Shown here: positions 17,087-26,407 of the stretch, in pieces | Numbering within the stretch: position 1 is the stretch's first letter | Layout of the letters: each line of letters begins with the position of its first letter | Origin: an uncultured Lachnospiraceae bacterium | GTDB taxonomy: Bacteria > Bacillota > Clostridia > Lachnospirales > Lachnospiraceae | Direction: 5' to 3' | NCBI GenBank assembly: GCA_910577275.1 | Contig: CAJTMW010000009.1 | Coordinates: 50,653-114,652 of the forward strand | DNA: 64,000 nucleotides | Notes under the pieces: model-generated | The model's database searches: none | Told to the model about the DNA's origin: nothing | What the model saw: the letters and a program-made list of their open reading frames with translations, nothing else | Position numbers and translations under genes: made by a program

Positions 17087-18328
17087 GTGAAAGATAATTA
17101 TGAATTTATATGGAGCGATAATTGGTATATTGAAGAGGATAAGGCATGGTTTGTTGAAGGGGAACGGAATATATTATTTTGTATGGACTTACAATCAGAT
17201 GAATGTGAGTATGTAGCTGAAATTCCAACCCTAAATTCAGAGACAAGTAAATTTCGTCAAAATCCGCGATGTATAAAAATTGAGAATGAAATTTTTTGCA
17301 TACCCGATATTGGAGAATGCGTATGGGTTTACAATTTACTTGATTCGCAATTTAGGCAAATTGAGATAGAAAATCCAAATAGAGAGAGACTTTCAATGAC
17401 AGGTGTTTGGAAGTATTGTGCTAAAATATTTGTATTATCAGTTGGATTAAAAAAAATAATTGAAATAGATGTAGGAAAAAAGGTGATTGATAATTTTTAT
17501 ACGCTTTGCGATATGCCTGGAGAAAAAATAGCAAAATATGTCAGGGTGGAATCGGATATATATTGTGTATCTGCAGTGTCAAATCAAATATATCAATTCA
17601 ATTTAGAGACAAAAAAAATTACAATATATACACTTCCAAATGTAAAAGGCGGTTTGTATGCAATTGGTTATGATGGAAACAGGTTTTGGCTGAGTGGAAA
17701 TCGTAAAGAAATATATATATGGGATAAGAAAAACAATTCTACCCAAATCCTTAGTAAATTTCCCGAGCAATTTGGTATTTATAATTTTGGAGGAGACGGA
17801 GAAAAGGTTTTGGATTGTGAATCAATAGTTTATGACACACCGACCTTTATTGATATAAAAGCGGTAGGGCAATATATTTGGTTGATACCATTTCAAACAA
17901 ATAAGGTAATATATGTAGATAAGGATAGTTGTCAGATATATTCTCTAGAACTAAATGAAGAAGAGGAAACAAAAGAAAGTTTATCGAAAAATTGTATGTC
18001 CGCAAAATTTTTGGTAGAGTATATATTAGATAATCGTTATATTGGTGTTTTCTCATTTAAAAACAATTGTATTTTTGAAATTGATACATTGGAAAGAAGA
18101 AAGGTAACAAAAGTATATACATTTAACAATGATTATCGACAAAAAATGAGTGGAAGGAGTTTTAGTGATAAGAGTAAATTTGACAGAATGCTTTTTAAGC
18201 ATATTTTATTAATAAATGTAAAAAATGCAGAGCAAGATGATAATAAAAGAAATATGAATAAAAAGAATATAGTAAGTGAAATAGTTGAGGGTGCTGTAGG
18301 TAAAGCTATATATAGTCAGATGAATTAA
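17087..18328 (+). CDS. Beta-propeller-like protein of unknown function
   Basis: 413 aa, GTG start behind GGGAGGATGG. No enzyme motif. The sequence is rich in short beta strands with aromatic and Ile/Val residues and repeated blades of the type 'x-I-Y-x-F-N-L-E-T' and 'I-W-L-I-P-F', as in kelch- or NHL-type propellers. No signal peptide or membrane segment, so probably cytoplasmic. Codon use is very AT-rich. Such proteins occur among glycan genes of gut Clostridia; a scaffold or binding role is conceivable but not shown. Confidence 0.55.
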   Translation: MKDNYEFIWSDNWYIEEDKAWFVEGERNILFCMDLQSDECEYVAEIPTLNSETSKFRQNPRCIKIENEIFCIPDIGECVWVYNLLDSQFRQIEIENPNRERLSMTGVWKYCAKIFVLSVGLKKIIEIDVGKKVIDNFYTLCDMPGEKIAKYVRVESDIYCVSAVSNQIYQFNLETKKITIYTLPNVKGGLYAIGYDGNRFWLSGNRKEIYIWDKKNNSTQILSKFPEQFGIYNFGGDGEKVLDCESIVYDTPTFIDIKAVGQYIWLIPFQTNKVIYVDKDSCQIYSLELNEEEETKESLSKNCMSAKFLVEYILDNRYIGVFSFKNNCIFEIDTLERRKVTKVYTFNNDYRQKMSGRSFSDKSKFDRMLFKHILLINVKNAEQDDNKRNMNKKNIVSEIVEGAVGKAIYSQMN

Positions 18329-18352
18329 TAAAGATGATAGGAGAAGATTTAA

Positions 18353-19372
18353 ATGAAAAAAGCGGTTATTTATGGTTGTGGTAATGTTGGAAAATTAGCA
18401 TATGAATATTTAAAGAATAGATATGATATTATGTTTTTTGTAGATAAGAATAAATGCGGAGAAGTATGGAAAGGGATAAAAGTTTATGAGCCAAAAGAAT
18501 TGGTAAAATATTGTGAAATAAAAATTATAATAGCATGTATGGAGCATTATCGCTATGAAATATTGGATGATATAAGAAAACTGGGAATTCCGGATTCTGA
18601 TATAGAGTTGTTTAGCATAGGAAGTGAAAGTGTTGTGCCTGTGAAAATGGAGAAGGAACTCGACAAAAGAACTATTGATTTAGGCGATTTTTTACAAAGA
18701 CATAATACACAAATAGTTTGTAAAGAGCTAACATTTATTGGAGGTGGTTCCGGCGTTTTAGATTATGCTTTTCTGCAGACCATTGCAAAAGTGTTTAAGG
18801 TTAAAGAGTATCTGGAAGTCGGAACATATATTGGTGAGAGTATCAATATATTAACAGAGACTTGCGAGAAGCTTTATAGTGTTACGGCGGCTACAGGTAC
18901 TGCAATTTCAGGACATGAATGGTTTAAACAGCATAAAATTCCAGACTATACTGAGCGGCTAACATATAATAAAAAGATAACTCACTATTTTTGTGATTCA
19001 AAGTTGTTTGACTTTTCTAAGCATGCAGATACAGTAGACTTATATTTTATTGATGGAGATCATAGTTATAATGGTGTGTATTGTGATACAAAGAATATCT
19101 TTAATAACAAAAGAGAGGATGCCATTGTGGTATGGCATGATTTCAAAAAAGCAGGGAATGAGTATAAAGCAGAGGTCGTTAAGGCAGTGGCAGATGTGTT
19201 AAATGATGAGTTTGAAAATGTGTATGTTACTAACAATAATGCTTGCGGAATATATATACCGAAGAGTAGAAAAAATGAATTTGATTTTGTAATACGTGAA
19301 CGAAAGTATGAGGAAAATGCATCATTATATACATACGACGTTGTTTTGAGAAATATCCATATTGTGGAATAG
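18353..19372 (+). CDS. SAM methyltransferase (Methyltransf_24 type) with N-terminal Rossmann-like module
   Basis: 339 aa. Residues 1-95 are the recurring module (AVIYGCGNVGKLAYEYL, FFVDKNK). The second half has the SAM motif YLEVGTYIGES at 153-163 and IDGDHSYNG, typical of the class I methyltransferases related to cephalosporin hydroxylase-like and rhamnosyl O-methyltransferases. Likely modifies a sugar. RBS ATAGGAGAAG. Compare 33006-34128, where a similar methyltransferase carries the module at the other end. Confidence 0.72.
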   Translation: MKKAVIYGCGNVGKLAYEYLKNRYDIMFFVDKNKCGEVWKGIKVYEPKELVKYCEIKIIIACMEHYRYEILDDIRKLGIPDSDIELFSIGSESVVPVKMEKELDKRTIDLGDFLQRHNTQIVCKELTFIGGGSGVLDYAFLQTIAKVFKVKEYLEVGTYIGESINILTETCEKLYSVTAATGTAISGHEWFKQHKIPDYTERLTYNKKITHYFCDSKLFDFSKHADTVDLYFIDGDHSYNGVYCDTKNIFNNKREDAIVVWHDFKKAGNEYKAEVVKAVADVLNDEFENVYVTNNNACGIYIPKSRKNEFDFVIRERKYEENASLYTYDVVLRNIHIVE

Positions 19373-19468
19373 GTTTTGGAATATGCCTGACCAAAGATTG
19401 GTAGTGATGTTTTTACATGTAATAATATAAAAATAGATGAATCGGCTGAAAAAATTAGAGGTGACAAA

Positions 19469-20587
19469 ATGAAATATAGAATCGCTATTTGGGGAGCAGG
19501 GGAGTTTGGCCAATACATATATAATCAGGTAAAGAATCAAAGTAATTATTTAATTACATATTTTATAGATAGAAATTCGGATTTAGTGGGAAAAAAGATA
19601 GATGGTATAGAGGTGATTCATCCTGAACAGATGAAATCAGCCATTGAAGTGAATATTGACTGGGTTTTAACTGCATTTAAAAATGGTTTAAGCATATATA
19701 ATGAGTTAAAGGAATTTGGGAATATAAAATTTGGAATAATAAAAGACATAGTATTTACCGGACAGTTGGAGCTTAAAAAGGATTTGATGAAGGAAACTAA
19801 TATATTCTGGATTGAAGCGAATGACAAGCCGTTGTTAAAGCAGTTGGAGACCAATATAGTGGATTATTGTAACTTGAATTGTAAGGGGTGTAGCCATTTT
19901 TCTAATTTATACAAAGCAGGAGAAATGGTTCCTTTTGAAATTTTTTGTCGGGATTTAGAGCAAATAGCCCAAAATGTTAATCTTCTATGCTTCTATATGC
20001 TGGGGGGGGAAGCGTTGCTTAATGAAAGATTAGCAGAGTATATCGAGTTTTCAAGGAGAGTATTACCTTATACAGAAATTTGGATTGTGACAAACGGTAT
20101 ATTAATTCCTAATCAAAAGAAAGATTTTTTTAGCTGTTGCAAAGAAAACAGGGTTGGTATTGATATAACAAAATATAAGCCGACAGCACATATGCTGGAG
20201 CGGATTATTGAAGTTCTGGAAGAAAATAGGATGTATTATCGAGTTCGAGAAAGTGTCGTGGATTTTGGAAAAAATATTGATTTAAATGGATGCGCCAATA
20301 AAAATGAGGCAATGAAATATTGTCGAGAAAGTGCATGTCATTTTTTCAGGTATGGGAAAATTTATAAATGTCCATTTGGGGTATTGGGAAATAAATTTTT
20401 TGAACATTATAAATTAGGAATAGAATTAAAGGAAGGAACAGATATATATGATGAAAAGCTGGATTGGGAAAAGTTGGTGTATGAATTGGATAATGAACCC
20501 ATAGATGCCTGTAAATATTGCGGACAAGAAGTCCGATTTGAATGGGAGGTTTCTAATAAACCGGTTTTAGAAGAGTGGATTATTTAG
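19469..20587 (+). CDS. Radical SAM protein with N-terminal Rossmann-like module
   Basis: 372 aa. Residues 1-100 are the recurring module (IAIWGAGEFGQYIYNQ, YFIDRNSD). The radical SAM core has CNLNCKGC with cysteines at 134, 138 and 141 and MLGGEALLN as the GGE motif. Later cysteines (CHFFRYGKIYKCPFG; CKYCGQE) suggest an auxiliary cluster. I know of no characterised enzyme with this exact pairing of domains. Substrate unknown; a sugar or lipid-linked glycan is implied by the surroundings. Confidence 0.75.
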   Translation: MKYRIAIWGAGEFGQYIYNQVKNQSNYLITYFIDRNSDLVGKKIDGIEVIHPEQMKSAIEVNIDWVLTAFKNGLSIYNELKEFGNIKFGIIKDIVFTGQLELKKDLMKETNIFWIEANDKPLLKQLETNIVDYCNLNCKGCSHFSNLYKAGEMVPFEIFCRDLEQIAQNVNLLCFYMLGGEALLNERLAEYIEFSRRVLPYTEIWIVTNGILIPNQKKDFFSCCKENRVGIDITKYKPTAHMLERIIEVLEENRMYYRVRESVVDFGKNIDLNGCANKNEAMKYCRESACHFFRYGKIYKCPFGVLGNKFFEHYKLGIELKEGTDIYDEKLDWEKLVYELDNEPIDACKYCGQEVRFEWEVSNKPVLEEWII

Positions 20588-20662
20588 TGCCATACTTGTA
20601 TACAGATAATGAGAGTGTTTGTTGATACGTGAAGTTTTAGGTGATGAGGTTAAATATTTATT

Positions 20663-21409
20663 ATGAACGGTTATAAGAAAATTATAGGGGAACGTTATGA
20701 CAAACAAAAATATAGTGGAAGAGAAATAAAAAGAAATATTTATGCACCTATTAATCCAATCGGATTTTATGGAGAATTTAAGACGGCTCAGGTTCTGTCA
20801 GAATTTGTATCTGAAATATGTTCTCATAGAAAGCAACTTGATAGGATAAAAGTATGTGATTGCGGGTGTGGCGATGGCGTTAAGACAAGATTTTTAGCTG
20901 AATTAGTAGGGAATCCTAATCAGATTTATGGTATTGAATATTCAAAGAATAGATTGCAACATTGTAAAGAAATGAATGCATCTATCCATTATGGATATGC
21001 TGATTTAACAAAGAATATTCCTTTTAATGTGCAGTTTGATGGAATAACAGTGTTTGATGTGCTTATGCATTTTGATTCAGAAAAAGAGATATTTAGTGCG
21101 TTAAAAAATATATATTCTTCATTGAAACAGAAAGGGCTTTTTTTGTGGGATGAGCCGAATGTAAAAAGTCATTGGGAAGGAAAAAAAGATATTGACGGTT
21201 GGGGATTTTCTGGAAAAGAGATGGATAAATATGCGGTAAAGGCGGGGTTTAAACCAATCAAACAATTGGGAATATATTCTAAAATTCCTATAATAAATAA
21301 GCCAACTCTTTACATGGCTGGAAACATAAAAAATATCTGGGCGCTAGAGATACTGGAAAAAATGCCATTTAAAAAGAATAATAATATAAGGATATATTGT
21401 AAAGAGTAA
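20663..21409 (+). CDS. Class I SAM-dependent methyltransferase
   Basis: 248 aa. KVCDCGCGDGVKTRFLAEL is SAM motif I and YGIEYS the acidic strand; FDGITVFDVLMHF is motif post-I/II. No other domain. Probably O- or N-methylates a sugar of the local glycan. The intergenic space on the left is 75 bp with no recognisable signal. Confidence 0.7.
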   Translation: MNGYKKIIGERYDKQKYSGREIKRNIYAPINPIGFYGEFKTAQVLSEFVSEICSHRKQLDRIKVCDCGCGDGVKTRFLAELVGNPNQIYGIEYSKNRLQHCKEMNASIHYGYADLTKNIPFNVQFDGITVFDVLMHFDSEKEIFSALKNIYSSLKQKGLFLWDEPNVKSHWEGKKDIDGWGFSGKEMDKYAVKAGFKPIKQLGIYSKIPIINKPTLYMAGNIKNIWALEILEKMPFKKNNNIRIYCKE

Positions 21410-21449
21410 ATTAGGATATTTAGGTGGAGATATATGAGGAGTTGGGGAA

Positions 21450-22613
21450 GTGAGGGTGTTATTACTTGGATTAATCAATTCACAATGGACTGCGAATTTT
21501 GTTGAAGAATGTTTGCTAAAAAACAATTACGAAGTATGGATGCTTAAATGTGACAATAATTTCGAAAGCAGAAAGTGGATTAGTTTTTACAAAAAAACAG
21601 GTATTCAATTTATTAACTGCATTAAAGAGACTGCCAATATAAACAGCGGAAGAAGAGAAAAAAATTATTTGAAGGTATCCTATGGACGTTTTATGCAAAT
21701 AAGAACTATTTTAAGGGCAGGACATTTCGACATCATCAATCTTCATTATGTAAATTCCCTTGATATGTTATATGTCGCTTCTTTATTAAAACATATAATG
21801 AAATCCAAACTGGTTTTTTCATATTGGGGAAGTGATTTACTGCGTTCGGATAATAAAGAATTGCATTCGAGGGGAAAATATGTCAGGCAGGCTGATTTTA
21901 TAACATTTGATAATAGGGACTTGGAAATTAAATTTGAAAAAACATATAAATGGGCATTTAAAATACCATCAAAAACAGTACTTTTTGGTCTTCCGATATT
22001 AGATATTATTAATAAAAAGTACGAAAGTAACCAACAGGCAGATTTGAGAAAAAAATGGAATATACCTGAGGATAAGACTGTAATTGCAGTCGGGTATAAT
22101 GGAGGAGAAGCGCAGCAGCATATTAAAATTTTGAAAAAAATAGGAAGTTTAGATAATAAAATCAGAGAAAAAATAGTTCTGCTATTACAAATGACATATA
22201 GTGGTACAAAAGAATATAAAAGGAAGGTATTTGCGCAGGCAAAAGCAACAGGATGCGAATATGTAGTAATTCAGCATTTTTTATCTGATGACGAAGTGGC
22301 CGACTTGAGGATTATAACGGATATTTTTATTAACGCACAGATAACAGATGCATTTTCGGGAAGTGTATGCGAAAACCTGTTTGCAGGAACAGTTCTGATT
22401 AATGCAAGATGGTTACGCTATCAGGAATTTACGGATTATGACTTCAAATTCCTGGAGTTTAAGAATTTGAATGAAGTTGGACAACATATTAAAACGGTAA
22501 TGGAGAAAAAAGCAGATATTTCCGGAAATAAAGAATTGATATGGCAATTACGCTCATGGGAATATTGTGCACCTGAATGGAAAAGGGTATTTGAGAAGCT
22601 GACTGATATATAA
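21450..22613 (+). CDS. GT-B glycosyltransferase
   Basis: 387 aa, GTG start after GAGGAGTTGGGG. The first half has a Rossmann-like start (RVLLLGLINSQW) and INLHYVNSLDMLYVA; the centre has FSYWGSDLLRSD, a phrase common in GT4-like enzymes; the C-terminal domain has DIFINAQITDAFSGSVCENLFAGT, in the donor-site position. It probably adds one sugar to the repeat unit in the cytoplasm. Donor not predictable. Confidence 0.68.
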   Translation: MRVLLLGLINSQWTANFVEECLLKNNYEVWMLKCDNNFESRKWISFYKKTGIQFINCIKETANINSGRREKNYLKVSYGRFMQIRTILRAGHFDIINLHYVNSLDMLYVASLLKHIMKSKLVFSYWGSDLLRSDNKELHSRGKYVRQADFITFDNRDLEIKFEKTYKWAFKIPSKTVLFGLPILDIINKKYESNQQADLRKKWNIPEDKTVIAVGYNGGEAQQHIKILKKIGSLDNKIREKIVLLLQMTYSGTKEYKRKVFAQAKATGCEYVVIQHFLSDDEVADLRIITDIFINAQITDAFSGSVCENLFAGTVLINARWLRYQEFTDYDFKFLEFKNLNEVGQHIKTVMEKKADISGNKELIWQLRSWEYCAPEWKRVFEKLTDI

Positions 22614-22659
22614 AAGTAATAGATATAAATACTAGTAAAAATGAAAGGATAATGCAAAT

Positions 22660-23790
22660 ATGTATGATATTCCATTGTTTGATTTGAATTATAATGAAGA
22701 AGAGGAACGGGCAGTAGTAAAAACCCTGAAATCAGGATGGATTTCTACCGGGCCTAAATGTGCGGAATTAGAAGAGAAATTTGGGGAAATGTTGGGCGTG
22801 AAATATGCCTGTGCAGTTACAAATTGTACAGCTGCGCTGCACCTTGCATGCTGTATATTAGGGATAAAAAGCGGAGATGAAGTTATTTGTCCGTCTTTAA
22901 CTTTTGCGGCTACAGTAAACTGTATTCGTTATGTGGGCGCAACTCCTGTTTTTGCAGATATTTATGGAAATGAAAATTTGTGTATAGATGCTAATAAGAT
23001 TGAAGAATTAATTACTGAAAGAACGAAAGCAATTATTCCTATGCATTATGGGGGATTTCCTTGTGACATGCAGAAGATTATGCAGATAGCGGATAAATAC
23101 AAACTGGCTGTTATAGAAGATGCATGTCATGGACCATTATCTGAGTATAAAGGAAAGAAACTTGGAACGATAGGAGATATGGGATGCTTTAGTTTTTTTT
23201 CAAATAAGAATATCAGTACAGGTGAGGGTGGGATGATTGTAACTAATGATGAAGAAATATATAAGCAAATTAAGCTTTTACGTTCTCATGGGATGACGTC
23301 AATGTCATATCAAAGGGCATCAGGGCATACGACTTCATATGATATAGTTAGTTTGGGCTATAATTACCGAATGGATGATATCAGAGCATCAATTGGAGTA
23401 GTTCAGTTAGATAAACTTAAAAATGATATGGAGAAAAGAAAGCAGATAAGAAAATGGTATTGTGAGAGATTGTCAAAATTGGATTTTATTGCTATACCTT
23501 TTAGAGATAGCCAGGAGCCTTTAAGTAATTATATATTCCCAATAGTGTTAAAGAACTCAGATGCAGAAAAAAGAGATAAGTTCCGTGAAAAATTACATGA
23601 AAGCGGAATACAAACGAGTATTCATTATCCGGCGATTCATCGTTTTTCAGCATATGAAAAATTTACAAGAAGATTACCTAACACAGAATATGTGGCAGAT
23701 AATGAAGTGACATTGCCAATGTATGCAAAGCTTCGGAAGGAGGAAGTTGAGTATATATGTGATAAGATTGCTACTTTCAGAGGTAAGTAA
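22660..23790 (+). CDS. DegT/DnrJ/EryC1/StrS PLP aminotransferase
   Basis: 376 aa. FSFFSNKNISTGEGG holds the PLP lysine, LKSGWISTGPK and CPSLTFAATVN are family signatures, and EDACHGP is the conserved cofactor-binding stretch. It would aminate a 4-keto (or 3-keto) nucleotide sugar. It is one of four DegT genes in the window, so at least several different amino sugars may be made. RBS AAAGGA 5' of the ATG. Confidence 0.8.
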   Translation: MYDIPLFDLNYNEEEERAVVKTLKSGWISTGPKCAELEEKFGEMLGVKYACAVTNCTAALHLACCILGIKSGDEVICPSLTFAATVNCIRYVGATPVFADIYGNENLCIDANKIEELITERTKAIIPMHYGGFPCDMQKIMQIADKYKLAVIEDACHGPLSEYKGKKLGTIGDMGCFSFFSNKNISTGEGGMIVTNDEEIYKQIKLLRSHGMTSMSYQRASGHTTSYDIVSLGYNYRMDDIRASIGVVQLDKLKNDMEKRKQIRKWYCERLSKLDFIAIPFRDSQEPLSNYIFPIVLKNSDAEKRDKFREKLHESGIQTSIHYPAIHRFSAYEKFTRRLPNTEYVADNEVTLPMYAKLRKEEVEYICDKIATFRGK

Positions 23791-23824
23791 CATATAATTT
23801 TAATATAAGGATTTGTGAATAAAT

Positions 23825-24799
23825 ATGTATCCGTTTTTTAGTATTATAACACCGGTATATAATTGTCAGAAATATATTAAAAACTGTATTAAATCAGTAA
23901 TTAGGCAGACTTATACATCCTGGGAACTGATACTGGTAGACGATGGCTCTACGGATTCCAGTGGGAGGATATGTGATGAGTTCTGCTATGATTCCCGTAT
24001 AAAAGTAATACATCAGGGTAATGCGGGAGCTTTAAACAGTAGAATACACGGTATTGCAGTTGCAAACGGGGAATATGGACTTGGTTTGGATGCGGATGAT
24101 TATTTGGATGAAAATTGTCTGGAAATAGTAAAAAAAGCAATAGATACCTCGGGAAGTGATTTGATTTTATTCGGATTTCGTTTTGTCGGTAAACAAAGAG
24201 GGAGTGTTAGATGTTCTCTGACTCCGAATAAGGAATATACTCAAAGAGAAATATTAAAGGAAGTTATTGAAAATACAAACCATAGTCTTTGCAATAAGGC
24301 AATAAGAATGGATATAATTAAGCAGGCAGATTATTTTTGCCTGAAAGAGAAACTAAGTATTAATTTAGACTACGCACAGATTATCTCAATTCTATGCAAT
24401 ATTACCACGGGATATGTAATTAATGACATTTTATATAACTATCGTATTTATGGAAAAAGTATTTCACATTCATGCAAGGTGCAGCACATTTTGGATACTG
24501 GACTGGTAACAAAGTGTGCTATGCATAAACTGAAAAAAAATGGAATATTAGACAAAACTTTATGTGATGCTTTATATCGGTCATATTTGAAAATGATAGG
24601 ATTCCGATTAGAGAGACTTTTTACCGAGAAAAAAATTACTAAAGATGACTGTCGGAGAATACATCAGTGCAGGGTATATATAAATTCAAGAAAGGTTGAG
24701 TCTTTGCAGACGCTGAATAAAAAGGATTATAGAACTCTCAAACTTTTTAGATATAAGCAATATTGGATATTAAGAATGCTAAGTATGAAAAATTTATAA
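23825..24799 (+). CDS. GT2 glycosyltransferase
   Basis: 324 aa. Typical GT-A start FSIITPVYNCQKYI, LVDDGSTDSSG and GLDADDYLDE (the DxD metal site). Family 2 enzymes transfer a sugar from a nucleotide donor by inversion. The reading frame stops at TAA 24797-24799 but coding-like sequence continues in the same frame to 24928; see the next feature. Length is close to that of single-domain GT2 enzymes, so the protein may still be active. Confidence 0.82.
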   Translation: MYPFFSIITPVYNCQKYIKNCIKSVIRQTYTSWELILVDDGSTDSSGRICDEFCYDSRIKVIHQGNAGALNSRIHGIAVANGEYGLGLDADDYLDENCLEIVKKAIDTSGSDLILFGFRFVGKQRGSVRCSLTPNKEYTQREILKEVIENTNHSLCNKAIRMDIIKQADYFCLKEKLSINLDYAQIISILCNITTGYVINDILYNYRIYGKSISHSCKVQHILDTGLVTKCAMHKLKKNGILDKTLCDALYRSYLKMIGFRLERLFTEKKITKDDCRRIHQCRVYINSRKVESLQTLNKKDYRTLKLFRYKQYWILRMLSMKNL

Positions 24800-24928
24800 A
24801 AATATCAGACACTAAAAGAAGTTATTCTGAACGCTTCTTTGGAGTATTATGATAATCTGAATGATAATTTTCGGAACTTGCAGGAAGAATTTCAACGTTC
24901 TGAGATAGAAAGGATGATACATCAATGA
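24800..24928 (+). pseudogene. In-frame coding-like continuation after the GT2 stop codon
   Basis: Directly after the TAA of the GT2 gene the same frame stays open for 42 codons (KYQTLKEVILNASLEYYDNL... ending ERMIHQ) and ends in TGA at 24926-24928, overlapping the next gene's ATG as ATGA. That coupled arrangement is typical of genuine gene ends in this locus. Either a nonsense mutation removed the last 42 residues of the GT2 protein, or this is the tail of another gene left by recombination. The peptide is helical and charged and not recognised. Confidence 0.4.
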
Positions 24929-25995
24929 AATATGCATTGATTGGATGCGGGCGTATATCACCCAACCATATTGTAGCGGCAAAGAATAATGGGCTTGAAA
25001 TAGTTGCCATATGCGATACCAATCCGTCCTGCATGACAGATAAATTGCTTAAATTTAGATTGAGCTCAGAGGTTAAGCAATATACAGATTATAAGGAAAT
25101 GGTAGAGAAAGAAGCACCTGAACTTGTTGCAATATGTACTGAAAGCGGAAAACATGCGGAAATAGCTTTGTTTTGTATAGAGCAAGGCTGCAATTGTATT
25201 ATAGAGAAACCAATCGCCTTGTCTATTCGGGATGCTGATGCGATTATTGCTGCTTCTATAAAATATCATGTAAAAGTGTGCGCATGCCATCAGAATCGGT
25301 TCAATAAATCCGTCCAGATTATACGTGAAGCGATTGACATGAATCGTTTTGGAAAATTGTTTTATGGAACAGCGCATATCAGATGGTGTAGAGACCGTGA
25401 ATATTATGACAGGGCAGCATGGAGAGGGACATGGGAACAGGATGGCGGTGCACTGATGAACCAATGCATCCATAATATCGACCTGCTGCGTTGGATGATG
25501 GGAAATGAGATTGATGAAGTGGTAGGAATGACGGATAGACTGAATCATAGTTACATAGAAGCAGAAGATATGGGAATTGCGTTAATCAAATTTAGAAATG
25601 GAAGCTACGGAATTGTAGAGGGAACAACAGATATCTATCCCAAGAACCTGGAAGAAACATTATACATATTCGGAGAGAAGGGAACAGTTAAAGCAGGTGG
25701 ACAGTCAGTCAACATAATAGAGGAATGGAGATTCTCGGATTTGTTGGATAATCCGGAGGAAGTGAAAGCAAAATTTCATGAGAATCCGCCAAATGTATAT
25801 GGATATGGACATACGCCTTTGTATATGGATGTCATAAATGCGGTAAAACAGGACAGGCAGCCATATGTAACAGCAATGGACGGGAAAAGGGCACTGGAAC
25901 TTGTGCTGGCAATTTATAAATCTGCCGCTGAGAAATGCAGTATTAAGCTTCCGCTTGAGCAATGTGCAACAATGGAGTTTAAAGGAAGATTTTAA
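24925..25995 (+). CDS. Gfo/Idh/MocA oxidoreductase, WlbA/WbpB-like UDP-sugar 3-dehydrogenase
   Basis: 356 aa. The N-terminus YALIGCGRISPNH binds NAD(P); CIIEKPIALS has the conserved EKP lysine; the alpha/beta domain has HNIDLLRWMMG with the catalytic His/Asp region. WlbA/WbpB enzymes oxidise C3 of UDP-GlcNAc-uronate (or related sugars) to a 3-keto sugar, which a DegT enzyme then aminates. A WbpE-like DegT and an LpxD-like acyltransferase follow at 27959-30027, which would form the 3-amino set. No 6-dehydrogenase (WbpA) is in the window. A broken second copy of its C-terminal part lies at 27697-27912. Confidence 0.78.
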   Translation: MKYALIGCGRISPNHIVAAKNNGLEIVAICDTNPSCMTDKLLKFRLSSEVKQYTDYKEMVEKEAPELVAICTESGKHAEIALFCIEQGCNCIIEKPIALSIRDADAIIAASIKYHVKVCACHQNRFNKSVQIIREAIDMNRFGKLFYGTAHIRWCRDREYYDRAAWRGTWEQDGGALMNQCIHNIDLLRWMMGNEIDEVVGMTDRLNHSYIEAEDMGIALIKFRNGSYGIVEGTTDIYPKNLEETLYIFGEKGTVKAGGQSVNIIEEWRFSDLLDNPEEVKAKFHENPPNVYGYGHTPLYMDVINAVKQDRQPYVTAMDGKRALELVLAIYKSAAEKCSIKLPLEQCATMEFKGRF

Positions 25996-26104
25996 TATGA
26001 AAGAGTAATAGCAGAGGATGGAGTATTTAGTTCCCTTTGTGCATTTACGAGTTATTCCACAGGCAAAGGCAATAGAAAAAGAGAAAATATAAGGAGAGAG
26101 GGAT

Positions 26105-26407
26105 TTGATATTTCAACTTGGGCAATTCTTAATGTTAGCTCACATATATATTATTGTAAAGGAATGGGCTGAATATGGTGAATTCAGCAATGTAGAGAAG
26201 GTTGTAATAGTAGGAACTAAAATGCAGGCAATGATGGTCAAACTATCTTTAATTCAAACACCAATTCATGCTTATTATTGCGATAAGGATGAATTTGATA
26301 AAAAATATAGAAATAGAAAGCGAACAAAGTGGATTATAGTAGATAGTCAAACTGGACGTAGGGCAGAAGGTAATAAGAAAAATATTTTGATATTCCCTGT
26401 TTTATGA
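26105..26407 (+). CDS. Stand-alone small Rossmann-like protein
   Basis: 100 aa from a TTG start, preceded by AAGGAGAGAGG at good distance. The middle has KVVIVGTKMQAMMVKLSL followed by AYYCDKDEF, the strand-loop-helix and following acidic strand of the module that is fused to many enzymes in this locus, here with a degenerate loop. No catalytic motif. The ATG of the next gene overlaps its stop (ATGA), so the two are coupled; it may work as the detached accessory domain of the glycosyltransferase that follows. Confidence 0.5.
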   Translation: MIFQLGQFLMLAHIYIIVKEWAEYGEFSNVEKVVIVGTKMQAMMVKLSLIQTPIHAYYCDKDEFDKKYRNRKRTKWIIVDSQTGRRAEGNKKNILIFPVL

